The translations under genes were made by a program, and so were the position numbers. The notes beneath the pieces were generated by a model. The model had not been told where the DNA came from and did no database searches. It was given only the letters and a program-made list of their open reading frames with translations. Shown here in pieces: positions 1 through 8,533 of a DNA stretch of 64,000 nucleotides. Position 1 is the stretch's first letter. Each line of letters opens with the position of its first letter. The stretch is from positions 124,001 through 188,000 of the forward strand of contig NZ_VIRS01000005.1 of NCBI RefSeq assembly GCF_006912135.1, written 5' to 3'. The stretch comes from Cryptosporangium phraense. Its GTDB lineage: Bacteria; Actinomycetota; Actinomycetes; Mycobacteriales; Cryptosporangiaceae.

Positions 1-966
1 CTGACCGTCGGGCACCGGTACATCCCGATCGCCCGGGTCGGCGCGTACCTGCCTGCCGGCCGGTTCCCGTTGCTGGCCAGCGCGTTCATGACGGTCAACG
101 TGGCCAAGGTGGCCGGCGTCCCGACCGTCGTCGCCTGCACTCCGCCGCAGCCGGACGGCCGGCCGAACCCCGCGGTCCTCTACGCGGCGCAGATCTCGAA
201 GGCCGACCGGATCTTCTGCCTCGGCGGCGTCCAGGCGCTGGCCGCGATGGCGTTCGGGCTGCTCGGCGAGCTCCCCGTCGACATGCTCGTCGGCGCAGGC
301 AACGCCTACGTGGCGGAAGCGAAGCGTCAGCTGTTCGGGACGGTCGCGATCGACCTGCTGGCCGGCCCGTCCGAGGTCGCGGTGATCGCCGACGAGACCG
401 CCGACGTCGAACTGGTGGCGGCCGACCTGCTGGGCCAGGCCGAGCACGGACCGGACAGCCCGGCCGCGCTCGTCACGACGTCGGAGGAGCTGGCCACCGC
501 GGTCATCGCCGAGGTCGACCGGCAGCTGGAGACGCTGGCCACCAACGGCATCGCGGGCCCGGCCTGGCGCGACCACGGCAGCGTCGTCTGGGCCGAGGAC
601 CGGGAGACCGCGGTCGCGCTGATGGACGAGTTCGCGCCGGAGCACCTCGAGGTGCACACCGCCGACGACGACTGGTACTGGGGCGCGCTGCGCAACTACG
701 GCTCCCTGTTCCTGGGGCACGCGAGCACGGTTGCATACTCGGACAAAGGAATGGCGGGCACGAACCACGTATTACCGACCGCTGGCGGCGCCCGGCACAG
801 TGCCGGACTCTCGGTCTCCCGCTTCCTCAAGCCGCTGACGTACCAGCGGGTGACGCCCGGCGCCACCCCCGACCTCGCGGTCGCGGTCGACGAGATGTCG
901 GCCTACGAGGGCATGGCGGCCCACCGGGCGACGGCGACGCTCCGCCTCGACCGCTGGCCGGCCTGA
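1..966 (+). CDS. Histidinol-dehydrogenase-family protein (catabolic paralogue 1), 5' end outside window
   Basis: The reading frame is open from the first base, so the N-terminus (about 110 residues, judged against the paralogue at 5750-7066) lies outside the window. Visible HisD-family signatures are GNAYVAEAKRQLFG, the metal-ligand segment QAEHGPDSP, the catalytic Glu-His pair in PEHLEVH, and a late AHRATATLRLDR segment like the C-terminal metal-binding His region. True HisD oxidises L-histidinol to histidine. A copy beside a sugar importer, with a second copy in the same locus, instead suggests an NAD-dependent polyol or sugar-acid dehydrogenase such as the HpsN type. That role is inference. 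It probably heads or joins the importer operon, since the ABC gene follows after 27 bp. Confidence 0.85.
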   Translation: MTVGHRYIPIARVGAYLPAGRFPLLASAFMTVNVAKVAGVPTVVACTPPQPDGRPNPAVLYAAQISKADRIFCLGGVQALAAMAFGLLGELPVDMLVGAGNAYVAEAKRQLFGTVAIDLLAGPSEVAVIADETADVELVAADLLGQAEHGPDSPAALVTTSEELATAVIAEVDRQLETLATNGIAGPAWRDHGSVVWAEDRETAVALMDEFAPEHLEVHTADDDWYWGALRNYGSLFLGHASTVAYSDKGMAGTNHVLPTAGGARHSAGLSVSRFLKPLTYQRVTPGATPDLAVAVDEMSAYEGMAAHRATATLRLDRWPA

Positions 967-993
967 TCGAAGCACCTCCAGAGAGGACGGAAC

Positions 994-1749
994 ATGACGG
1001 TCTTGTTCGAGGCGCGCGGGATCACGAAACGGTACGGGCACGTCCAAGCCCTCAGCGGCGCCGATTTCAGCGTCGACGCCGGCGAGGTCGTCGCGCTGAT
1101 CGGTGACAACGGAGCAGGCAAGAGCACGCTGGTGAAGTGCCTCTCCGGCGTGCAGGCGCCGGACGAGGGCGAGATCCTGCTCCGCGGCGAGCCGGTGACC
1201 ATGCAGTCGCCGCTGCACGCCCGCAACCTGGGCATCGAGACCGTCTACCAGGACCTCGCGCTGGCGCCCGAACTCGGCCCGGCCGAGAACGCGTACATCG
1301 GGCGCGAGCTGCTCAAGCCCGGCTTCCTGGGCAAGCTCGGCGTCCTCGACCGCAAGACCATGCGCACGAAGGCGGCCGAGTCGTTCCGCTCTCTCGGCAC
1401 CGACGTGAAGGACCTGGACGCCCCGGTCGCCGCCCTCTCCGGCGGTCAGCGGCAGAGCGTCGCGATCTGCCGGGCGGTGATGTGGGCCAAGGGCATCATC
1501 TTCATGGACGAGCCGACCGCGGCGCTCGGCGTCCGGCAGACCCGCAACGTGCTCAAACTGGTCCGGCGGGTCGCCGACTCCGGCGTCGCGGTGGTGCTGA
1601 TCAGCCACAACATGACCGAGGTCCTCGAGGTCGCCGACCGGATCGAGGTGCTCCGGCTCGGCAAGCGGGTGGCTCAGCTCAAAGCCGAGGACTGCGACGT
1701 CGAACAGCTGGTCGGCGCGATGACCGGCGCTCTGGACGGGGTGGCGTGA
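994..1749 (+). CDS. Sugar-type ABC transporter ATP-binding protein
   Basis: A 251-residue single nucleotide-binding domain of the ribose/fructose importer class. Walker A GDNGAGKST is near residue 37, the signature LSGGQRQ near 148, Walker B IIFMDEP near 168 and the switch His in LISHNM near 204. Canonical RbsA carries two such domains; this is the half-length form seen in FrcA-like systems. An AGAGAGG-like ribosome site precedes the ATG. The stop codon overlaps the permease start (TGATG), so the two are translationally coupled. It should power cytoplasmic-side import of a carbohydrate-like substrate; the substrate cannot be read from the sequence. Confidence 0.92.
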   Translation: MTVLFEARGITKRYGHVQALSGADFSVDAGEVVALIGDNGAGKSTLVKCLSGVQAPDEGEILLRGEPVTMQSPLHARNLGIETVYQDLALAPELGPAENAYIGRELLKPGFLGKLGVLDRKTMRTKAAESFRSLGTDVKDLDAPVAALSGGQRQSVAICRAVMWAKGIIFMDEPTAALGVRQTRNVLKLVRRVADSGVAVVLISHNMTEVLEVADRIEVLRLGKRVAQLKAEDCDVEQLVGAMTGALDGVA

Positions 1750-2774
1750 TGAGCCTGGACACCGCACCCTCCCTGGACGCCGTCGGCGAGTCGGTCTCCC
1801 CGCGCAGGCGGGCGATGACCAAGCTGTTCTCCGCGACCCCGTTCTACCTGGCGGGCGTGCTGCTGCTGATGGCGATCGCGTTCTCGGTCCTGCGCCCGGA
1901 CGCGTTCCCGACACCGGCGAACTTCCGCAACATCCTCACCGACGTCAGCGTCCTGCTGGTGATGGCCGTCGGCATGACGTACGTGATGGTCGCCGGCGGG
2001 TTCGACCTGTCGATCGGCTCGGTGCTGGTCTTCTCCGGCGTGATGGCGGCCAAGACGATGGGCGCGGTCGGCGGCGAGGGCTGGTCGCCGGTGTTCGCCG
2101 GGCTGGTCGTCGCGCTGATCTCCGGCATCGTGTGGGGGCTCTTCAACGGCTTCTGCGTCACCCGGTTACGCGTCCCCGCGCTGATCACGACGCTCGGCAC
2201 GACCGGGGCCGCGCTCGGCATCGCCCGGTTGATCACCGACGGCAACGACGTCCGGACCGTGCCGCTCGCGCTGATCAAGTTCTCGGTCGACGAGTGGCTC
2301 GGGCTGCCCGCGCTGGTCTGGATCTCCGCGGTCGTCACGATCGCCGGCGGGCTGCACCTGGCCTACACCCGCTTCGGACGGCACACGTACATCGTCGGCT
2401 CGAACGCCGAGGCCGCCCGCCGGGCCGGTATCAACGTCGACCGGCACCTCGTCCGCCTCTACGCGCTCTCCGGCCTGCTCGCGGGTCTGGCCGGGATGAT
2501 GTCGCTGACCCGCTTCTCGACGACCACGATCGCCGGCCACGCCCAGGACTCGCTGCAGGTCATCACCGGCGTCGTGCTCGGTGGCGTCAGCCTGTTCGGC
2601 GGCGTCGGCACGATCGTCGGCACCACGGTCGGCATGTTCATCTCGTCCGTGCTGAACAACGGGCTGATCGTCGTCGACGTGAAGCCGTTCTGGCAGGAAG
2701 TGGCGATCGGCTTCATCTTGATCATCGCCGTCTACATCGACCAGCGCCGTCGGAACCGCCGCGACCGCGGCTGA
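1749..2774 (+). CDS. Sugar-type ABC transporter permease (RbsC-like)
   Basis: A 341-residue polytopic inner-membrane protein of the BPD_transp_2 family. After a roughly 25-residue cytoplasmic leader come about eight to ten hydrophobic segments. The RbsC hallmark GGFDLSIGSVL is near residue 80, and the conserved PALITTLGTTG and GGVSLFGGVGTIVG loops follow. The ATG at 1749 is chosen because it overlaps the ATPase stop codon; longer upstream extensions run through the ATPase in another frame. It forms the channel of the importer with the preceding ATPase and the lipoprotein encoded next. Confidence 0.92.
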   Translation: MSLDTAPSLDAVGESVSPRRRAMTKLFSATPFYLAGVLLLMAIAFSVLRPDAFPTPANFRNILTDVSVLLVMAVGMTYVMVAGGFDLSIGSVLVFSGVMAAKTMGAVGGEGWSPVFAGLVVALISGIVWGLFNGFCVTRLRVPALITTLGTTGAALGIARLITDGNDVRTVPLALIKFSVDEWLGLPALVWISAVVTIAGGLHLAYTRFGRHTYIVGSNAEAARRAGINVDRHLVRLYALSGLLAGLAGMMSLTRFSTTTIAGHAQDSLQVITGVVLGGVSLFGGVGTIVGTTVGMFISSVLNNGLIVVDVKPFWQEVAIGFILIIAVYIDQRRRNRRDRG

Positions 2775-2821
2775 CCCCTCACCCAGCTCCCAGCGTCAAA
2801 ACCCCCGAAAGAGGAACGTCG

Positions 2822-3784
2822 ATGCGCAAGGTATTCGTGCTGGCCGCCGCCTTACCCCTGCTCCTCACCGCCTGTAGCAGCTCGGACGACGGAGGGTCGT
2901 CAGGGTCCAAGAAAGTCGTCTACATCCAGGGCATGTCGGGCATCCCGTTCTACCAAACGGTCGCCTGCGGTGCGACCGAGCAGGCCAAGAAGGACGGGGT
3001 CAAGTTCTCGTACCAGGGCGCGTCGGAGTGGGACGTCGCCAAGCAGACGCAGATCGTCGACGCGGTCGTGGCCTCCAAGCCGGACGCGATCATGATCTCG
3101 GTGACCGACACCAAGGCGATGATCGCGCCGCTGACCAAGGCCAAGGCGGCCGGCATCCCGGTGATCGGGATCGACGACAACCTGCAGGACCCCAGCGTCA
3201 TGAACACCTACATCCAGTCCGACAGCATCGAGGGCGGCAAGCTCGCCGGCAAGAAGATGGGCGAGCTGCTGAACGGCCAGGGCGCGGTGATGGCGCTCAA
3301 CAACGAACCCGGCACCCCGATCGGTGACGCCCGGGTCGAGGGCTTCAAGCAGGGCATCGCCGAGTTCCCCGGCATCAAGTTCCTCGGCGTCCAGTACACC
3401 CAGAACGCGACCGCGAAGGCCGCGAACCTGGCGTCCACCACCGCGACGTCGAACAAGGCGCTGAACGGCATCTTCGGCGTCACCACGAACAACACGGAGG
3501 GCGCGGTCACCGGCATCCGCGAGGCCGGCCGGACCGGGCAGATCAAGGTCGTCGGCTACGACACGTCGGACCCGATCGTCGAGGCGCTGAAGAACGGCGC
3601 GGCCGACGCGCTCGTCGTCCAGTACCCGTTCGGCGAGGGCAAGCAGGGCATCCAGGCGGCCCAGAAGATCTGGAAGGGCGAGTCGGTGCCGAAGAAGCAG
3701 TCGTCGCCGTTCGTCGTCGCGACCAAGGACAACCTGAACACCGCTGAGGTGCAGGAGTACATCTACAAGATGACCTGCTCATGA
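2822..3784 (+). CDS. Sugar-binding lipoprotein of the ABC importer
   Basis: A 320-residue periplasmic-binding-protein-like protein of the Peripla_BP_4 (ribose/galactose) type. Residues 1-17 form a lipoprotein signal ending in the lipobox LLTAC, with Cys18 as the predicted lipid anchor and a Ser/Gly/Asp-rich linker after it. Two lobes follow, with segments typical of the family such as IMISVTDTKAM and VIGIDDN, and a C-terminal PFVVATKDN stretch. An AGAGGAACG ribosome site lies just before the ATG. Its stop overlaps the next ATG (ATGA). It captures the substrate outside the cell and delivers it to the permease. Confidence 0.92.
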   Translation: MRKVFVLAAALPLLLTACSSSDDGGSSGSKKVVYIQGMSGIPFYQTVACGATEQAKKDGVKFSYQGASEWDVAKQTQIVDAVVASKPDAIMISVTDTKAMIAPLTKAKAAGIPVIGIDDNLQDPSVMNTYIQSDSIEGGKLAGKKMGELLNGQGAVMALNNEPGTPIGDARVEGFKQGIAEFPGIKFLGVQYTQNATAKAANLASTTATSNKALNGIFGVTTNNTEGAVTGIREAGRTGQIKVVGYDTSDPIVEALKNGAADALVVQYPFGEGKQGIQAAQKIWKGESVPKKQSSPFVVATKDNLNTAEVQEYIYKMTCS

Positions 3785-4923
3785 CCCTGATCGGCCAGCA
3801 CCTCGGCGACGGACCCTCGGCTCGGACGATGCCGCCGGACTTCGCGATCGCGATCCGTCCGGGCACCGGCACCGACACCGCGAGGGCCGCCGCCGAGCGG
3901 GGCGAGCGGCGCCACTCGATGAAGGGCTTCGACGACACCTACGTCGACATCCTCGACTACATCGTCCGGATCACCCACCGGATCTGGGAGGACCAGGACG
4001 TCGGCTACATCTACGACACGTACGCGCCCGGCTGCTTCGTTCACGACGACCACGGTGCGCACTACGGCGTCGAGCGAGTCGTCGCCGGCACGATGCAGAG
4101 CATCCACGCCTTCCCCGACCTGCGGTCGTACGCCGACGACGTGATCTGGGCCGGCGACGACGTGCAGGGGTTCGTCACGTCGCACCGGTACATCACGACC
4201 GGCCACCACCTCGGCCCGTGGGAGCACGGGCCGGCGACCGGGCGCCGGATGAACATGTGGGGCATCGCCAACTGCGTGATCCGTGAGAACGAGATCTTCG
4301 AGGAGTGGGTGCTCTACAACATGGGCTCGAAGCTGGCCCAGCTCGGAATCGACGTCGCCGACGCGGCCCGCCGGTTCGGCAACGAGATCGCCGGCACCCC
4401 GGTGGCCGAGCGGTACGTCTCCGAGGTCGACCGGCTGACCGGCGGCCGCAAACCCGAGTACTACCCGGAGCACGACGGGCCCGGGTTCGACCCCGAGCAC
4501 TTCGTCCGGGCGCTGTTCCACAACGTCTACAACCGGCGGGACCTCAGCGCCGTCGACCGGTCCTACAGCAGCACGGTCCGCTGGAAGGGCACGTCGAACC
4601 GGGCCGGCTACGGCCGGGGTGACGTCAAGGGCATGGCCCGCAGCCTGCTGGCGACGTTCCCCGACCTGGGGATGCAGGTCGACGAGGTCTACTGGATGGG
4701 CAACGACACCGACGGCTACCGGATCTGCGTCCGGTGGACCGCGGCCGGCTCGCACCGCGGGTACGGGCTGTACGGGCCGCCGACCGGGCGGCGCGTCCAC
4801 CTCTGGGGCATCTCGCAGCTCTACGTCACCGACGGGCGCGTCACCGAGGAGTGGAACCTGTTCAACGAGTTCGACGTGATGGCCCAGATCCTCAGCGACG
4901 CCCCGGCCCCGATGGTGCCGTGA
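3781..4923 (+). CDS. Tandem SnoaL/NTF2-like protein
   Basis: A 380-residue protein with two SnoaL-like (NTF2-fold) domains, roughly residues 55-190 and 235-370. The internal repeat is clear: ATGRRMNMWGI followed by EEWVLYN in the first half, and PTGRRVHLWGI followed by EEWNLFN in the second. SnoaL-like proteins include polyketide cyclases, isomerases and hydratases; here a lyase or isomerase step on a sugar-acid-like intermediate is plausible but unproven. The ATG at 3781 overlaps the upstream stop. An internal ATG near 3919 would remove a poorly conserved leader and is an alternative start. The end overlaps the next gene by four bases. Confidence 0.8.
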   Translation: MTLIGQHLGDGPSARTMPPDFAIAIRPGTGTDTARAAAERGERRHSMKGFDDTYVDILDYIVRITHRIWEDQDVGYIYDTYAPGCFVHDDHGAHYGVERVVAGTMQSIHAFPDLRSYADDVIWAGDDVQGFVTSHRYITTGHHLGPWEHGPATGRRMNMWGIANCVIRENEIFEEWVLYNMGSKLAQLGIDVADAARRFGNEIAGTPVAERYVSEVDRLTGGRKPEYYPEHDGPGFDPEHFVRALFHNVYNRRDLSAVDRSYSSTVRWKGTSNRAGYGRGDVKGMARSLLATFPDLGMQVDEVYWMGNDTDGYRICVRWTAAGSHRGYGLYGPPTGRRVHLWGISQLYVTDGRVTEEWNLFNEFDVMAQILSDAPAPMVP

Positions 4924-5726
4924 CCAGGGTCGTCTGCGCCCAGCTCGCCCCGGTGATCGGGGACCTGTCGGCGAACGCCGGTACGTCCACGGCGGCGGTC
5001 GAGGCCGCCGCCGCGGACGGCGCCGACCTGATCGTGCTGCCGGAGCTCGTCACGTCCGGCTATGTGTTCTCGTCGGCCGCCGAGGCGCGGTCGCTGGCGA
5101 TCCCGCCTGGCTCCCCGCTGCTCGCGGACTGGGGCCGGGCGGCCGGGAACGCGACAGTCGTGGGCGGCTTCTGCGAAGCCGGCGACGACGGTCGCGTGTA
5201 CAACAGCGCCGCGGTCGTCGACCGGTCCGGCGTACTGGCCGTCTACCGCAAGACCCACCTCTGGGACGCCGAGGGCACGGCGTTCTCGCCCGGCACCGCC
5301 GCTCCCCCGGTCGTCGAGACGGCGGCGGGCCGGGTCGGCGTCCTGATCTGCTACGACATGGAGTTTCCGGAGATGACCCGGGGCCTGGCCCTGGCCGGCG
5401 CCGACGTCTTGGCCGTGCCGACGAACTGGCCGCTGATGCCCCGTCCGGACGGCGAACGCCCGGGCGAGGTGGTGACCGCGATGGCCGCCGCCCGGGCGAA
5501 CCGGGTCTACCTCGCCTGCTGCGACCGCACCGGCGTCGAGCGCGGCCAGTCCTGGACCGAGGGCACGTCGATCGTCGACCCGGACGGTTGGGTGCTCGCG
5601 ACGGCGGGACCCGGCGTGGCGTCCATAGCGGTGGACGTGGACCTCGGCGCTGCGCGTCGGAAGACGATCTCGGACGTCAACGACGTCCTGGCCGACCGCC
5701 GGACCGACGTCTACCGGCAGTTCTGA
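4920..5726 (+). CDS. Carbon-nitrogen hydrolase (nitrilase superfamily)
   Basis: A 268-residue cytoplasmic hydrolase with the family's Glu-Lys-Cys triad: Glu42 in LPELVTSGY, Lys111 in YRKTHLWD and Cys144 in LICYDMEFPE. Members cleave amide or carbamoyl C-N bonds (omega-amidase, N-carbamoyl amidase and related branches). Substrate is not assignable here. The GTG start at 4920 overlaps the previous stop (GTGA), which places the protein start at the family-typical VVCAQLAP strand. Its presence between importer and dehydrogenase genes suggests the imported compound or an intermediate carries an amide or carbamoyl group. Confidence 0.88.
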   Translation: MTRVVCAQLAPVIGDLSANAGTSTAAVEAAAADGADLIVLPELVTSGYVFSSAAEARSLAIPPGSPLLADWGRAAGNATVVGGFCEAGDDGRVYNSAAVVDRSGVLAVYRKTHLWDAEGTAFSPGTAAPPVVETAAGRVGVLICYDMEFPEMTRGLALAGADVLAVPTNWPLMPRPDGERPGEVVTAMAAARANRVYLACCDRTGVERGQSWTEGTSIVDPDGWVLATAGPGVASIAVDVDLGAARRKTISDVNDVLADRRTDVYRQF

Positions 5727-5749
5727 CCCCTCTCGTTGGGAGTTTCCGC

Positions 5750-7066
5750 ATGATCACCTACCTGAAGTCTGTCCCGAGCGCGCCCCGCGGCTCGTCCGTG
5801 ACCGATCCCGACGTCGCCGCGACCGTCGCCGCGATCCTGGACGACGTGCGTTCCCGGGGCGATGCCGCGGTGGCGGAGTACTCGGCGAAGTTCGACGGCT
5901 GGTCGCCGGCGTCGTTCCGGCTGAGCGCGGCGCAGATCGAGGAGCTGATCGGCAGCCTGCCCCGGCAGGTGATCGACGACATCGAGTTCGTGCAGGCCCA
6001 GGTGCGCCGGTTCGCCGAGCACCAGCGCGCGTCGCTGACCGACTTCGAGGTCGAGACGCTGCCGGGCGTCATTCTCGGGCAGAAGCAGGTGCCGGTGGCG
6101 GCCGTCGGCGCGTACGTGCCGGGCGGACGCTACCCGCTGACCGCGTCGGCGCACATGACGATCGTGACCGCGAAGGTCGCCGGGGTGGAGCGGGTCGTGG
6201 CGTGCACGCCGCCGATCCGGGGTTCGATTCCGGCCGCGACGGTGGCGGCGATGGCGATGGCCGGTGCCGACGAGATCTACCTGCTCGGCGGCGTGCAGGC
6301 AATGGCCGCGATGGCGCTGGGCACCGAGACGATCGACCGGGTCGACCTGATCGCCGGGCCCGGGAACGCCTACGTCGCCGAGGCCAAGCGGCGGCTGTTC
6401 GGCGAGGTCGGCATCGACCTGTTCGCCGGTCCGACCGAGATCCTCGTGATCGCCGACGACGACGCCGACCCGTTCGTCGTCGCGGTGGACCTGCTGAGCC
6501 AGGCCGAGCACGGGCCCGATTCCCCGGCGGTGCTGGTCACGACGTCATCGTCGGTGGCTTCGGCGGCTCTTGCGTTCATCGAGAAGCTGCTCGTGGACAT
6601 GCCGACCCGGGACCTGGCCGGGCCGGCCTGGCGGGACCACGGGCAGGTGCTGGTGGTCTCGTCCCTGGAGGAGGCGTTCACGGTGGCCGACTCGTTCGCG
6701 AGCGAGCACGTGGAGGTCCTCACGCGTTCGCCGCGCGAGGCTCTGACGGCTATGAAGCACTACGGGGCGCTGTTCCTCGGCGAGGGGACGTGCGTGTCCT
6801 ACGGCGACAAGGTGATCGGCACCAACCACGTGCTGCCGACCCGGGGCAACTCCCGGTTCACCGGCGGGCTGTGGGTCGGCAAGTACCTGCGGACGGTGAC
6901 GTACCAGGAGGTCACCGACCCGGCGTCGAGCGCGTACCTCGGCGAGGTGTGCGGGCGGGCGTCGCGGGTCGAGCTGTTCGAGGGGCACGCCCGGTCCGGC
7001 GACGTCCGGGCGGCGAAGTATGCCGGGGCGCCGCTGTCGTGGTCCAACCATTACGTCCATGCCTGA
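5750..7066 (+). CDS. Histidinol-dehydrogenase-family protein (catabolic paralogue 2)
   Basis: A complete 438-residue HisD-family protein. GPGNAYVAEAKRRLFG is near residue 204, the metal-ligand QAEHGPDSP near 250, the catalytic Glu-His pair in SEHVEV near 318, SYGDK near 350, and a C-terminal EGHARS near 410 in the place of the last metal-binding His. It is clearly paralogous to the partial copy at 1-966 but divergent along its whole length, so not a recent duplication. Context (importer, SDR, aldolase, LacI) argues for a catabolic alcohol/polyol dehydrogenase rather than histidine biosynthesis. The ATG start gives the usual family N-terminus. The 3' end overlaps the SDR start by eight bases. 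Confidence 0.88.
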   Translation: MITYLKSVPSAPRGSSVTDPDVAATVAAILDDVRSRGDAAVAEYSAKFDGWSPASFRLSAAQIEELIGSLPRQVIDDIEFVQAQVRRFAEHQRASLTDFEVETLPGVILGQKQVPVAAVGAYVPGGRYPLTASAHMTIVTAKVAGVERVVACTPPIRGSIPAATVAAMAMAGADEIYLLGGVQAMAAMALGTETIDRVDLIAGPGNAYVAEAKRRLFGEVGIDLFAGPTEILVIADDDADPFVVAVDLLSQAEHGPDSPAVLVTTSSSVASAALAFIEKLLVDMPTRDLAGPAWRDHGQVLVVSSLEEAFTVADSFASEHVEVLTRSPREALTAMKHYGALFLGEGTCVSYGDKVIGTNHVLPTRGNSRFTGGLWVGKYLRTVTYQEVTDPASSAYLGEVCGRASRVELFEGHARSGDVRAAKYAGAPLSWSNHYVHA

Positions 7067-7820
7067 TCGGCTGGTCGCGCGGACCGCGCTGATCACCGGG
7101 GCGGGCAACGGGCTGGGCCGGGCGTTCGCCACGGCGCTGGACGCCCGAGGCGTCCGAACGGTGCTGACCGGGCGTCGGCGCGAGCCGCTCGAGGAGACCC
7201 GGGCGCTGCTCGGCAACGCCCGGGTGGCGACGGTCGACGTGGCCTCGCCGGAGTCGGTGGCCGCGCTGGCCGACGAGCTGGCCGACGAGGAGATCTCGAT
7301 CCTGGTCAACAACGCCGGCGTGCCCGGCCCGGTGAAGCCGCTGACCGAGATCGAACCGGACGAGTGGGACGACGTCTTCGCGGTGAACGTCCGCGGGATC
7401 TACCTGGTGTGCCGGGCCTTCCTGCCGCCGATGGTGGCGCGCGGGGCCGGCGACGTCATCAACCTGTCGTCGGTCAGCGGGAAGCGTCCGCTGGCCAACC
7501 GGACGCCGTACACCGCGTCGAAAATGGCAGTGATCGGGTTGTCGAATACGCTCGGGGCCGAGGTCGGGACGGCCGGGGTGCGGGTCAACACGCTGTCGCC
7601 GGGGCCGGTGCGGGGGCCGCGGATGGAGCGGAACTACCGGCTGGAGGCGGAGCGCAGCGGGGTGAGCGTCGAGGAGGCCGAGCGGGCGTTCACGTCACGG
7701 GCGACGCTGGGGCGGATGGTGGAGGAGTCGGAGGTGGCCGATGCGCTGGTCGCGATGCTGACGATGACCGGCCTGCACTGCGCCGACATCGACCTGTCGG
7801 CCGGCATGGTGGGCCGGTGA
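7059..7820 (+). CDS. Short-chain dehydrogenase/reductase
   Basis: A 253-residue classical SDR with a Rossmann fold. The cofactor motif TGAGNGLG is near residue 12, NNAG near 87, a catalytic Ser in NLSSVSG, and the YxxxK pair Tyr151/Lys155 in PYTASK. The TGxxxGxG motif followed by an arginine-rich turn (TGRRR) suggests NADP(H) preference, as inference. The ATG at 7059 lies inside the end of the HisD-like gene, implying coupling. The stop overlaps the next gene (GTGA). It likely oxidises or reduces a hydroxyl/keto intermediate of the same pathway. Confidence 0.9.
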   Translation: MPDRLVARTALITGAGNGLGRAFATALDARGVRTVLTGRRREPLEETRALLGNARVATVDVASPESVAALADELADEEISILVNNAGVPGPVKPLTEIEPDEWDDVFAVNVRGIYLVCRAFLPPMVARGAGDVINLSSVSGKRPLANRTPYTASKMAVIGLSNTLGAEVGTAGVRVNTLSPGPVRGPRMERNYRLEAERSGVSVEEAERAFTSRATLGRMVEESEVADALVAMLTMTGLHCADIDLSAGMVGR

Positions 7821-8533
7821 CTCAGGAGCCGCCGTTCGAGCGGCGGCGCCGTCCCGAGCTGGTGCTGCTGCCGGGGATGCTCGGGGACGCCGACGCCTGG
7901 GATCCGGTGGCCGAGCGCCTGATGGACGTCGCCACGATCCGGGTCGGGCGCATCGACCTCGACGAGACGATCGCCGACGCGGCCGCCGGGGCGCTGGCCG
8001 ACGCGCCCCCGGAGTTCGCGCTGGCCGGGCACTCGCTCGGCGCGATCGTCGCGCTGGAGATGGTGCGTCAGGAGCCGCACCGGATCAAGCGCCTCGCGCT
8101 GCTCAACAGCAGCGGACGCGCCCCGACCGACGCCCAGCGGGAGGCCTGGCGCGGCTGGGACGAGCGGGTCGCGGCCGGGGAGTTCGACGCGGTCGCCGGC
8201 GAGCTGGCCGAGGCGACGCTCCCGGCCGGCCGCCGCGATCTCGTCCCGGTGAACGTGCGGATGGCGTCCTCGGTCGGCCCGGCCGGGTTCCGCCGCGAGC
8301 TGGCCGTGCAGCAGTCCCGCACCGACGCGCGTCCCGGTCTCGCCACGATCGCGGTGCCCACGCTGGTGATCCGCGGCGACCTGGACGAGGTGAGCCCGGC
8401 TGCGCTGCAGCAGGAGCTGGCCGACGGGATCCCGGGCGCCCGGCTGCACGTGCTGCCCGGTGTCGGCCACCTGTCGCCGCTGGAAGCCCCGGACGCCGTG
8501 GCGTCGCTACTCCGGCAGTGGCTGCACGGCTGA
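7817..8533 (+). CDS. Alpha/beta hydrolase
   Basis: A 238-residue alpha/beta-hydrolase-fold protein. The nucleophile elbow GHSLG places Ser73 as nucleophile, the acid is expected in the RGDLDEV segment near residue 190, and the His lies in VGHLSP near 216. The size fits the lactonase/esterase-like group, so a lactone- or ester-cleaving step in the pathway is possible. The GTG start overlaps the SDR stop. The last 27 bases overlap the end of the convergent LacI gene, marking the end of this transcription unit. Confidence 0.85.
   Translation: MTQEPPFERRRRPELVLLPGMLGDADAWDPVAERLMDVATIRVGRIDLDETIADAAAGALADAPPEFALAGHSLGAIVALEMVRQEPHRIKRLALLNSSGRAPTDAQREAWRGWDERVAAGEFDAVAGELAEATLPAGRRDLVPVNVRMASSVGPAGFRRELAVQQSRTDARPGLATIAVPTLVIRGDLDEVSPAALQQELADGIPGARLHVLPGVGHLSPLEAPDAVASLLRQWLHG

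Noticed and set aside
1-966. Interpretation as biosynthetic hisD
   Set aside because: No other histidine biosynthesis genes are visible; neighbours are a sugar importer and catabolic enzymes, and a second paralogue lies in the same locus.
772-1914. A 380-residue minus-strand frame across the HisD-like and ABC ATPase genes
   Set aside because: Overlaps two clearly conserved plus-strand genes and has shadow-type composition.
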